Source: Nitrospirae bacterium GWC2_56_14 (lineage in GTDB: Bacteria; Nitrospirota; UBA9217). From it: a stretch of DNA of 5,712 nt. A model generated the notes under the pieces. It did not search any database and was not told the origin of the DNA. It worked only from the letters and a program-made list of their open reading frames with translations. Shown here piece after piece: positions 1 through 5,573 of this stretch. Position 1 is the stretch's first letter; each line of letters starts with the position of its first letter. The translations under genes were made by a program, and so were the position numbers. The stretch lies in assembly GCA_001803705.1 (NCBI GenBank), contig MHDY01000053.1, positions 1-5,712 on the forward strand, in the 5' to 3' direction.

Positions 1-876
1 GTCGGCATTGCCGGGACCGTGGGCAAGACCGGCGAGATCATCAATATCCCCGACGCCTATGGTGATCCACGGTTCAATCCCGAGTTCGACAAAAAGACCG
101 GCTTCAAGACCACGAGCATACTCTGCGTTCCCATGAGGAATACTCAGGGAGATATTATCGGTGCAATCCAGGTGTTGAACAAACGCGCCGGGTCCTTCAG
201 CGGCGAGGACGAAACGCTGCTGACGGCATTGTCGTCGCAGGCAGCGGTCGCCATCGAGAACGCCGACCTCTATCGCCGGCTGAACGTACTGAACCAGTCG
301 CTCGAACGAAAAGTGGAGGAGCGGACTTCGGAGCTCACGCGTACGAACGAGCGGCTCACCGTCGTGAACCGCGAGCTGGAGCAGATCTCGATCACCGACG
401 GGCTCACCCAGGTGTACAACCGCCGGTACTTTATGGAACGGCTGCGGCAGGAAGTGAAGCGCGTAAACCGCTACGGGCCGCCAGCCTCGCTGCTGATGAT
501 CGATATCGACCATTTCAAGAAAGTGAACGATACCTACGGCCACCAGGCGGGCGACGTCGTGCTGTGCACCGTGGCAGGCCTGGTCCGGGCCGCGCTTCGC
601 GAAACCGACCTTTTCGCGCGATACGGCGGGGAGGAGTTCGTTCTGCTCGCTACGGGAACAGAGCAGGCCGGGGCTTTTATTCTCGCTGAACGGCTGCGCA
701 AGCTGATCGAGGGCTCCGTGTTCACGCATGGCGGCAACCGGATCGCCGTGACCATCAGTATCGGCATCGGCATCTGGGAAACGTCGATTAGCGAAGATTT
801 CGAGGAACTGATCCGCCGGGCCGACACCGCGCTTTATCGCGCCAAGGAACAGGGCCGGAACCGGTACAGTACGTAA
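1..876 (+). CDS. GAF-GGDEF diguanylate cyclase (5' end outside window)
   Basis: The frame is open from base 1, so the protein starts upstream; a GTG at 19 is internal. There are 291 visible residues. Residues 1 to about 95 are the C-terminal part of a GAF domain (small-ligand sensor), including the NKFDE-type pattern N60-K61, F66, D70-E71. A charged coiled coil (about 96-128) links it to a complete GGDEF domain (about 129-291), which condenses two GTP into c-di-GMP. The catalytic motif is GGEEF (209-213), the metal-binding aspartates lie in the IDIDHF segment (D168, D170), and R200-x-x-D203 five residues before GGEEF is a canonical product-inhibition I-site. All catalytic signatures are intact, so an active, feedback-inhibited cyclase is expected. 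What precedes the GAF domain (another sensor, receiver or membrane segment) cannot be seen. No transmembrane segment is visible, so this part is cytosolic. Confidence 0.95.
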   Translation, partial: VGIAGTVGKTGEIINIPDAYGDPRFNPEFDKKTGFKTTSILCVPMRNTQGDIIGAIQVLNKRAGSFSGEDETLLTALSSQAAVAIENADLYRRLNVLNQSLERKVEERTSELTRTNERLTVVNRELEQISITDGLTQVYNRRYFMERLRQEVKRVNRYGPPASLLMIDIDHFKKVNDTYGHQAGDVVLCTVAGLVRAALRETDLFARYGGEEFVLLATGTEQAGAFILAERLRKLIEGSVFTHGGNRIAVTISIGIGIWETSISEDFEELIRRADTALYRAKEQGRNRYST

Positions 877-885
877 GTCCTCATC

Positions 886-915
886 GTAGGGGCGGGTTTA
901 AAACCCGCTCCCTAC
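886..915. repeat. Near-perfect palindrome (REP-like or terminator hairpin)
   Basis: The left arm GTAGGGGCGGGTTT (886-899) is complementary to AAACCCGCTCCCTAC (901-915), with one extra base in the right arm and TTTAAAA at the centre. It starts 10 bases after the GGDEF stop codon. It could form a stable hairpin in either strand's transcript. There is no U-tract after it on the + strand, so classical intrinsic termination is weak. The GGGCGGGTTT/AAACCCGC type of palindrome is, from memory, a recurrent intergenic element in several environmental bacterial genomes. Only one copy is in this window, so its repeat status is inferred. Confidence 0.6.
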
Positions 916-933
916 CACGACAAAATAACCGAA

Positions 934-938
934 AGGAG
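934..938 (+). promoter_or_regulatory. Ribosome binding site for the 159-aa protein
   Basis: AGGAG lies 7 bases before the ATG at 946, within a longer purine run (GAAAGGAGAGA). This strongly supports that start codon. Confidence 0.8.
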
Positions 939-945
939 AGACGAT

Positions 946-1425
946 ATGAGCAGCAACAAAAAGACCGATGAATGCTGTCCGCGATTCGACCCCAGGCCCT
1001 GGGACGAAGTAACGCTCGCCTGGGAAGGCAAGCGATTTGTGAAGGACCGGGTGACCAGCTTTTTCCATATCCCGCTGAACTTCGGCGCGGTCATGAAGCG
1101 TAACATGAAGGCGATCGAAGCTGCCGACGCCGGCCCCGAGAGCCAGGTCATCCTCTCCGATGAGAACTCGCTCTGGGGCGCCGATGTATATATAGAAGTT
1201 ACCAAAGACGTTCCCGGGGCTAACATGGAGTCCATCTCGGGAACGTTTCTCTCCAAGGTGTTCGAGGGACCCTATCGCAACATGCGCACGTGGATCGAAG
1301 AGATGGCGGCTTTCGTGCAAGGCAAAGGAGAGGGTCTTCAGAAAATGTATTTCTATTATACGACCTGCCCGAAATGCGCGAAGAAATATGGGAAAAATTA
1401 CGTGGCCATTCTGGCGCAGATTTAA
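946..1425 (+). CDS. Conserved 159-aa protein of unknown function with a CPKC motif
   Basis: This is a small soluble protein with no signal peptide or membrane segment. The start is fixed by a good Shine-Dalgarno. It begins with a Cys pair (C10-C11), followed by a PRPWDEVTLAW segment. It has a middle block FFHIPLNFGAVM (39-50), an EGPY block (107-110), and ends in a YYTTCPKCAKKYGKNYV stretch (137-153). The four cysteines (10, 11, 141, 144) could bind a metal or a thiol-linked group; that is inference. I recognise the overall pattern as a family of about 155 residues found in Geobacter-like bacteria and methanogens, whose database label is often just 'hydrolase' without experimental support. 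No catalytic triad or known active site is visible, and a GyrI-like ligand-binding fold is another possibility. It is separated from the GGDEF gene by the palindrome and probably not co-regulated with it. Confidence 0.85.
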   Translation: MSSNKKTDECCPRFDPRPWDEVTLAWEGKRFVKDRVTSFFHIPLNFGAVMKRNMKAIEAADAGPESQVILSDENSLWGADVYIEVTKDVPGANMESISGTFLSKVFEGPYRNMRTWIEEMAAFVQGKGEGLQKMYFYYTTCPKCAKKYGKNYVAILAQI

Positions 1426-1511
1426 GGCTGTCGATCGACGGGAAACGAAATAACTTTTGCTGCATCCACATCCAGTAAAAGCACCCTTCACCCGAGTCTC
1501 CCCCCGCAACA

Positions 1512-1675
1512 CCTCCTGGCACCCCCAAATCCCGCTGAATCATGTGACGCATCAGAGCCGGCGCGACGAAGGGAGTGCGAGCGGGTAAGGGGCATCCCCG
1601 GCAACGGAGATGCCCTCTTCGTTTGGTTCCGGGAAGCCGGAACTGCCGCTCTCTCTCGGTCTGGTCCAGAGGAGG
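1512..1675 (+). ncRNA. Candidate structured RNA leader (three-way junction, unknown class)
   Basis: This lies in the 420-base stretch without an ordinary gene. Hand folding gives nested helices. The closing stem is 1554-1557 plus 1559-1562 with 1645-1652 (8 bp, C1558 bulged). Arm one starts with 1566-1571/1617-1622 (6 bp), has a 17-base one-sided internal loop (1572-1588), and continues as 1590-1596/1609-1615 (7 bp). After a C-A mismatch it ends in CCG-GCAA-CGG, a GNRA tetraloop. Arm two is 1626-1632/1637-1643 (7 perfect bp, GAAG loop). In addition, CCTCC plus TGG (1512-1519) can pair with CCA plus GGAGG (1666-1675), which would hide the Shine-Dalgarno before the small ORF at 1689. The consensus sequences of riboswitch classes I remember do not match. 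It could be a riboswitch, a cis-regulatory leader, a small RNA, or a chance fold in GC-rich DNA. No clear promoter was seen upstream of it. Confidence 0.4.
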
Positions 1676-1688
1676 AACGAATATTTCC

Positions 1689-1778
1689 ATGACGGATTCA
1701 AATGGTAAACCCGCGGATTGTCCGGCCGTCAAGAGAAAACTCAGGTCCACAGGCCGGAGGGCAGCTCTTTCCCATTGA
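1689..1778 (+). CDS. Possible 29-aa small ORF
   Basis: An ATG at 1689 opens a 29-residue frame that begins MTDSNGKPADCP, becomes basic (KRK, RR), and ends ALSH. It has no transmembrane segment and no recognised family. The Shine-Dalgarno GGAGG at 1671-1675 is strong but 13 bases from the ATG, longer than usual. Its stop codon overlaps the -35 element of the next promoter. It could be a regulatory leader peptide or a small protein controlled by the structured RNA upstream, or simply chance. No compositional evidence favours coding. Confidence 0.2.
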   Translation: MTDSNGKPADCPAVKRKLRSTGRRAALSH

Positions 1779-1803
1779 AATAGCCCCTGTCTTGTGCTAG
1801 TGT
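1775..1803 (+). promoter_or_regulatory. Candidate sigma-70 promoter for the two-TM histidine kinase
   Basis: TTGAAA (1775-1780, 5 of 6 to consensus) and TAGTGT (1798-1803, 3 of 6) are separated by 17 bases. A TG one base before the -10 makes it an extended -10. Transcription would start near 1810. That places the GTG at 1794 inside the promoter and supports the ATG at 1848 as the kinase start. Confidence 0.4.
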
Positions 1804-1847
1804 CACCGGGACAGCCCGGCAGCGGCGGGGGAGCGGACCATACGACG

Positions 1848-2837
1848 ATGATGGCAAAAATCCTGGATAGGCTGAAACAGATAAGTCCCTGGCATTTTAT
1901 CTGGATATCGATTCTGTGCTCGGAAGCGATCACGCTGCTCCTCAGTATTCTCCAGGGCCGTCTCTGGTGGGGTGGTGTTTCGAAGGAAACCTTGATCATA
2001 GGCGCGGTGGACGCCATGGTCGTTCCTTTGATCGTCGCTACGGTCGTCGTCTATTTCGTGAAACACACGGCACGGCTGGAAGAGATCAATGATCAGCTTC
2101 AGGAGGCGAATCTGAAGCTGCAGGCCATCGACAAAATGAAAACAGACTTCATTTCGGTCGCTTCCCATGAGCTCCGCACTCCGGTGACGACCATCAAGGC
2201 GTTCGCCGAACTGCTCATCACGAAGCCGGGAATGCCCGAAGAGCGAAAAGGAAACCTCATCAGCTCCATCAACATCGAAGCCGACCGCCTTACGCGGCTG
2301 ACGAACGATCTGCTCGATCTTTCCAGGATCGAGGCAGGATCGATGCAGTGGAAAAAGGAAAATCTTACCATCGAAGAGGTCATCGGGAGCGCCATCGCCA
2401 GCATGGAGCCGCTCTTTGAAAGCAAAGGCCTCCATTTGACGATTGCTTTCGATAAGCCCCAGGCCCGATTGATCGGAGACCGCGATCGTCTGTTGCAGGT
2501 TGTGACCAACATTTTTTCCAATGCCGCCAAGTTTACGCCACGGGGAGGCGCCGTCAATGTGGCAGTCCGCAGGGAGTCGGTCCCGGTGGCGCAAATCGTT
2601 GTGGAGATCTCGGATACCGGCCCGGGGATCCCGGCCGGGGACGTTGAATCGATCTTCGAGAAATTCCAGCGTTCAGGGGACCATCTCACCAGCATGATCG
2701 AGGGTACCGGACTCGGTCTAGCCATCGCGCGTCAGGTCGTTGAATACCACGGCGGCAGGATCTGGGTCACGAGCACCTATGGGAAAGGGAGCACGTTCAC
2801 CTTTACCCTGCCGCTTGGAGTACTTTCGCCCCGCTGA
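1848..2837 (+). CDS. Membrane sensor histidine kinase, two TM, no sensor domain
   Basis: The chosen start ATG (1848) gives 329 residues; a second ATG follows immediately. A GTG at 1794 would add 18 Gly/Pro-rich residues and sits inside the predicted promoter, so it is disfavoured. The Shine-Dalgarno (GGAG, 1830-1833) is distant and weak. Two transmembrane helices (about 15-36 and 49-71) flank a short loop of some dozen residues, so there is no extracytoplasmic sensor. A short coiled coil (72-97) leads into HisKA, with phospho-acceptor H107 in SHELRTP. The HATPase_c domain is complete: N-box N221/N225, G1 box D256-TGPGIP, the F box around FEKFQR, and G2 box GTGLGLAIA from 286. It is of the PhoR/WalK-like HELRTP type and should be active. 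It probably senses the membrane state or a partner protein. No response regulator is adjacent except the one paired with the following kinase. Confidence 0.92.
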   Translation: MMAKILDRLKQISPWHFIWISILCSEAITLLLSILQGRLWWGGVSKETLIIGAVDAMVVPLIVATVVVYFVKHTARLEEINDQLQEANLKLQAIDKMKTDFISVASHELRTPVTTIKAFAELLITKPGMPEERKGNLISSINIEADRLTRLTNDLLDLSRIEAGSMQWKKENLTIEEVIGSAIASMEPLFESKGLHLTIAFDKPQARLIGDRDRLLQVVTNIFSNAAKFTPRGGAVNVAVRRESVPVAQIVVEISDTGPGIPAGDVESIFEKFQRSGDHLTSMIEGTGLGLAIARQVVEYHGGRIWVTSTYGKGSTFTFTLPLGVLSPR

Positions 2838-2888
2838 CCGGTTCAACAAAATCAGAGCTGCGATAACAGACAAAAGTCCCGATAAGTC

Positions 2889-2917
2889 TTGTATTCCCTG
2901 TTTTTCATCCGTATAAT
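2889..2917 (+). promoter_or_regulatory. Promoter of the 7TM kinase / response regulator operon
   Basis: A perfect -10 TATAAT (2912-2917) lies 17 bases after TTGTAT (2889-2894, matching TTG of the -35). Transcription would begin near 2924, giving a 5' UTR of about 50 bases before the ATG at 2974. This separates the operon from the upstream kinase, although readthrough is possible because no terminator is visible between them. Confidence 0.55.
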
Positions 2918-2926
2918 TCGTTTCGA

Positions 2927-2952
2927 GTCGTTCGTCCGATTCCTGTCGTTCG
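2927..2952. repeat. Direct repeat GTCGTTCG x2 just downstream of the promoter
   Basis: GTCGTTCG occurs at 2927-2934 and again at 2945-2952, 18 bases start to start. A looser copy, TCGTTTCG, lies at 2918-2925. The repeats fall at about +3 to +29 of the predicted transcript, a position suited to a repressor or autoregulatory operator, or they may simply be low-complexity leader sequence. Confidence 0.35.
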
Positions 2953-2973
2953 ATTTGTCCGGGTCAGATCTTC

Positions 2974-4395
2974 ATGCTGAATTATTTCGAAAATATCCCT
3001 ACGGAATATTTTATCTATTTCCTCTACGGGTCCGCGTTCCTTTTCCTGAGCTTTGCCATCTTCGTCAAAGACATGAAGGGCAGCGACTTAAAGCTTGCCG
3101 ACAGCCTCTGGCTGCTCGGCATGTTCGGTCTCACCCATGGCCTGCACGAACTGTTGGCCATGTATCCGTTGATCGAGGGCTCCCATCTCTCGATGCAGGA
3201 GCTCTTCAATGCGAAACTTCTTTCCCTGGTCGTGCTGGTACTGTCCTTTTTATTTTTGCTTCAGTTCGGCCTGGTCCTGACGCTCAGCATCCGCAACAAA
3301 CGTCCGCTCTGGTCCTTCGCGATATCCGCGGTGCTCGTCCTTGCATGGCTCGCCTTCATTGCTGCGCGGGATTCCGCCATGACCATGCGTTTCCTGAGCC
3401 AGGCGGAGCAGAGCGCGCGTTTGATATTTTGCCTTACCGGAGCGCTGCTCACCGCATACGGGCTGATGGCCTATTCCCACGAGATAAAGGTGTTGAGCCG
3501 GTCGGTCTCGCGCCATTTATGGTACGCCGGGGTCTCCTTTATTTTTTACGGCGTTTTTGCAGGCGTGTTTGTCACCCGGTTCTCGATCATCGCCCTTCCC
3601 TTTCCGATCGAACTCTTACGGGGGGGCGCCGCCATCGTCATCACCTACTTTATTGTCAAGGCGCTGAATATCTTTAACATAGAAATGCGCAAGAGAATCG
3701 AACAGCAGACGAGGCATCTTGTTCAGACGGAAAAACTGACCTCTCTCGGACAGCTCGCGGCGGGGATCGCTCATGAGATCAATAATCCGCTGACCAACGC
3801 ATCGCTGGGGATCCAGACGCTGAAACTGAAATTCCCAGCGAGCACCGACGCCAGCGAGATCTTTGAAAAGCTCGACGCGGTGGAGCGAAACATCGATAAA
3901 GCATCCGCGATCGCCCGCGAGTTGCTGCAGTTCTCACGCCAGCGGGAGACGGAGTTCTCTCCTGTGAACATGAACAGTATTGCCCGGAGTGCGATGACGC
4001 TCCTGCAATACAAACTCAAGAACATCCTTGTCAAACAGGATCTGGCCGATGTCCCGGATGTGCTGGGAGATGCGGGCAAACTGGAGCAGGTTATCATCAA
4101 CGTTCTCTCCAATGCCGTGGAGGCAATGCCTCAGGGCGGAACGATTTCCATCGCAACATCGCGCTCCAAGGCGGGTGTTCAAGTCCGCATCGAGGACACG
4201 GGGTCAGGCATCCCCGAAGGAGATCTCACCCGGGTCTTCGACCCCTTTTTTACCACCAAGGAACCGGGAGCGGGGACGGGGCTCGGGCTCTCCATCTGTT
4301 ACGGCATCATCAAAGACCACCACGGAACGATCGAGGTCTCCAGCATGAACGGCAAGGGGACCAAAGTTGCGATCACGATTCCGGAGAGGAAATAG
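2974..4395 (+). CDS. Seven-transmembrane NtrB-like sensor histidine kinase
   Basis: The protein has 473 residues. The N-terminal half is an integral membrane sensor with about seven hydrophobic helices (roughly 12-31, 42-63, 82-104, 112-131, 147-166, 181-200, 213-233). It resembles the unnamed 7TM input modules of many deltaproteobacterial kinases; the ligand is unknown. A basic amphipathic linker (234-255) joins the HisKA domain, whose phospho-acceptor is H267 in AHEINNPL, the NtrB/HPK4-type signature. The HATPase_c domain has N376/N380, D408 in EDTGSGIP, the FDPFFTTKEPG segment, and the GTGLGLS box near 434-441. All catalytic boxes are intact. The Shine-Dalgarno is weak (GGGTCAG about 6 bases before the ATG), which may mean modest translation. 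The stop codon is one base before the response regulator start, so the two are almost certainly co-transcribed and cognate. Confidence 0.95.
   Translation: MLNYFENIPTEYFIYFLYGSAFLFLSFAIFVKDMKGSDLKLADSLWLLGMFGLTHGLHELLAMYPLIEGSHLSMQELFNAKLLSLVVLVLSFLFLLQFGLVLTLSIRNKRPLWSFAISAVLVLAWLAFIAARDSAMTMRFLSQAEQSARLIFCLTGALLTAYGLMAYSHEIKVLSRSVSRHLWYAGVSFIFYGVFAGVFVTRFSIIALPFPIELLRGGAAIVITYFIVKALNIFNIEMRKRIEQQTRHLVQTEKLTSLGQLAAGIAHEINNPLTNASLGIQTLKLKFPASTDASEIFEKLDAVERNIDKASAIARELLQFSRQRETEFSPVNMNSIARSAMTLLQYKLKNILVKQDLADVPDVLGDAGKLEQVIINVLSNAVEAMPQGGTISIATSRSKAGVQVRIEDTGSGIPEGDLTRVFDPFFTTKEPGAGTGLGLSICYGIIKDHHGTIEVSSMNGKGTKVAITIPERK
4383..4390 (+). promoter_or_regulatory. Ribosome binding site deciding the response regulator start
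   Basis: GGAGAGGA ends 6 bases before the ATG at 4397 and lies inside the last codons of the kinase. It favours that ATG over an in-frame TTG at 4367, which would add ten non-receiver residues (MRSRFRRGNS) before MKRILVVDDD. Confidence 0.8.
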
Positions 4396-4396
4396 T

Positions 4397-5050
4397 ATGA
4401 AGCGCATTCTGGTTGTTGATGACGATAAAGAGCTCAGAACCCACCTGGTCGATATTCTGAAAGGCGCGGGGTATCATAGTGATGAGGCGTCATCGGGCAG
4501 CGAGGCTGTGAAGAAGTCGGCCCCCGGGGAGTACGACGTGATCCTCCTGGACATGATCATGCCGAAGGGCAGCGGCGCCGAGGCGCTGGTGGAGATCCGG
4601 AAAGTCGCGCCCCGGTCGAAGATCATCATGATAACCGCGTTCGCGACCATCGAGAATGCCGTGGATGCCATGAAGCGCGGCGCATGCGAATTTATCTCGA
4701 AACCGTTCAAGATCGATGAACTCCTGACCACCATACGGCGCGTCCTGGAAGAGTCGCGCGTTGAAGAATGCGCAGGGAGCAAAGACCTCGATGCCCTTTT
4801 GAGCGCGCTCTCGAACCCCATCCGAACGAAGATCATCCGGTTGATCCTATCGAGAAAATCCATGCGGCTCATGGAGCTTGCACGCGAGCTTTCCGTCGAG
4901 GACCACACGAAGGTGATCTTCCACCTGAAGATCCTGCGGGAAGCCGGGATCATAGGGCAGGATGATGAAAAGTCCTATGTCCTGACCGGGGAAGGCGAGA
5001 AGGCCGCACACTGCCTTAAGATCATCGATAAGCATCTGACGGATAAGTAA
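4397..5050 (+). CDS. Response regulator: receiver plus ArsR-like winged helix
   Basis: The protein has 217 residues. The receiver domain (1 to about 118) has the acidic triplet D8-D10, phospho-acceptor D52 in VILLDMIMP, the switch T80 and conserved K102 in SKPF, all intact. The helix-4/5 region (ATIENAVDAMKRGACEFISKPF) is of NtrC type, consistent with the NtrB-like kinase next to it. Instead of an AAA+ and Fis output, residues about 128-217 look like an ArsR-family winged helix-turn-helix: LLSALSNPIRTKIIRLI, then MELARELSVEDHTKVIFHLKILREAGII as the recognition region, then a YVLTGEGEKA wing. It should bind DNA as a phosphorylation-controlled dimer. The ArsR-type metal-binding ELCVCDL motif is absent, so control is expected to come from the receiver. 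The target is unknown; its own promoter or the ComFB promoter are nearby candidates. Confidence 0.93.
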   Translation: MKRILVVDDDKELRTHLVDILKGAGYHSDEASSGSEAVKKSAPGEYDVILLDMIMPKGSGAEALVEIRKVAPRSKIIMITAFATIENAVDAMKRGACEFISKPFKIDELLTTIRRVLEESRVEECAGSKDLDALLSALSNPIRTKIIRLILSRKSMRLMELARELSVEDHTKVIFHLKILREAGIIGQDDEKSYVLTGEGEKAAHCLKIIDKHLTDK

Positions 5051-5082
5051 ATTCCCTCCTCTTCCTGACTGCTGACCGAATG

Positions 5083-5097
5083 CCGCCGCGCTGGCGG
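5083..5097 (+). terminator. Weak terminator-like hairpin after the response regulator
   Basis: CCGCC (5083-5087) pairs with GGCGG (5093-5097) around a 5-base loop, followed by TGTTAATTT. The stem is short and the T-tract broken, so termination may be partial. Its position, 33 bases after the operon stop and before a new promoter, is right. Confidence 0.4.
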
Positions 5098-5145
5098 TGT
5101 TAATTTCATTCCACATTTCCCCGCACTCATTGAAGAGAACGTTAC

Positions 5146-5174
5146 TTGACAATTCCCCGGGGGGAGCATAGCGT
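5146..5174 (+). promoter_or_regulatory. Candidate promoter of the ComFB-family gene
   Basis: A consensus -35 TTGACA (5146-5151) is followed after 17 bases by TAGCGT (5169-5174, 3 of 6). A perfect CCCCGGGG palindrome (5155-5162) sits in the spacer. An inverted repeat AGCGT-GCCA-ACGCT (5170-5183) overlaps the -10 and start point. A strong -35 with a poor -10 and palindromes at both places is typical of a promoter needing a regulator; this is inference. Confidence 0.5.
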
Positions 5175-5207
5175 GCCAACGCTGCATTCATTGGTCCGCC
5201 TATGTAT

Positions 5208-5214
5208 AAGGGGA
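5208..5214 (+). promoter_or_regulatory. Ribosome binding site deciding the ComFB-family start
   Basis: AAGGGGA ends 8 bases before the ATG at 5223. An upstream in-frame ATG at 5202 has no Shine-Dalgarno and would contain this one, so 5223 is preferred. Confidence 0.7.
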
Positions 5215-5222
5215 AGCATCAA

Positions 5223-5519
5223 ATGTCACGGCTTGACGTAGACCGGGTGTGCTCGGTAACGAACGCCAACTTCGACAGGATCCTGTCCGTGGTCGTCAAA
5301 TATCTCGGCGAATCCCGAGTGGGCGGCTGCGTCTGCGAAAAATGCGTCAAGAGCCTTATCGCCGATGCGCTCAATGTCCTGCCGACCCATTATTATGCCG
5401 ACCAGACGCGGGAACAGGCGGTCGGCTCACCCTGGGTCCTGGTTGAAAACGCGGTAGCGGAAACCGTGGAAAAGCACCAAGCGCGTGTTTGCAAACGACT
5501 CGCAGGGATCGAGGGCTGA
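5223..5519 (+). CDS. ComFB-family protein (late competence / cyclic-dinucleotide receptor-like)
   Basis: The protein is a small soluble one of 98 residues. The central block CVCEKCVKSLIADALNVLPTHY (36-57) matches the ComFB family hallmark: a Cys-x-x-Cys pair, a conserved acidic residue, then ALN-LP-Y. C36, C38, C41 and C90 could bind zinc, as described for Bacillus ComFB. The N-terminal half (NFDRILSVVVKYLGE) forms the helix preceding the motif in the family. ComFB-domain proteins in cyanobacteria and other bacteria have recently been reported to bind cyclic dinucleotides, mainly c-di-GMP, and to affect motility and competence. The original comFB lies in a Bacillus competence operon, which is absent here. 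The gene is monocistronic as far as visible, with its own promoter. A c-di-GMP effector role is plausible given the cyclase in the same window, but is inferred. Confidence 0.82.
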   Translation: MSRLDVDRVCSVTNANFDRILSVVVKYLGESRVGGCVCEKCVKSLIADALNVLPTHYYADQTREQAVGSPWVLVENAVAETVEKHQARVCKRLAGIEG

Positions 5520-5573
5520 ATCGCATCCCTGCTCCCTTCTCCCGGTTTTATCTCTTTTGTGCATACCCCCCCT

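Noticed and set aside
1430..1439. GTCGATCGAC palindrome after the 159-aa gene
   Set aside because: It is only ten bases, with no loop and no T-tract, so it is neither a convincing terminator nor a recognisable operator.
1590..1650. Fragments resembling SAM-I (CCCGGCAAC) and cobalamin (GGGAAGCCGG) riboswitches
   Set aside because: Only these short pieces match. The rest of each conserved core (SAM-I GGCCC/GAA and its kink-turn; cobalamin B12-box GCCACTG) is missing, and the pieces fall in different helices of the local fold.
1575..1778. 67-codon frame from GTG 1575
   Set aside because: It has no Shine-Dalgarno and an Arg-rich translation typical of a shadow. Its first half is occupied by the strong hairpins. 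Only the 29-codon part from ATG 1689 is kept, at low confidence.
1794..1847. GTG start extending the two-TM kinase by 18 residues
   Set aside because: It has no Shine-Dalgarno, a Gly/Pro-rich extension unlike a kinase N-terminus, and lies inside the predicted promoter.
1220..2017. Long 265-codon minus-strand frame across the intergenic stretch and both neighbours
   Set aside because: It overlaps two well-supported + strand genes, has no recognisable domain, and its composition looks like an antisense shadow.
2889..3677. 262-codon + strand frame overlapping the 7TM kinase
   Set aside because: It is a frame-shifted shadow rich in Arg, Pro and His with no domain, while the overlapping frame encodes a complete kinase.
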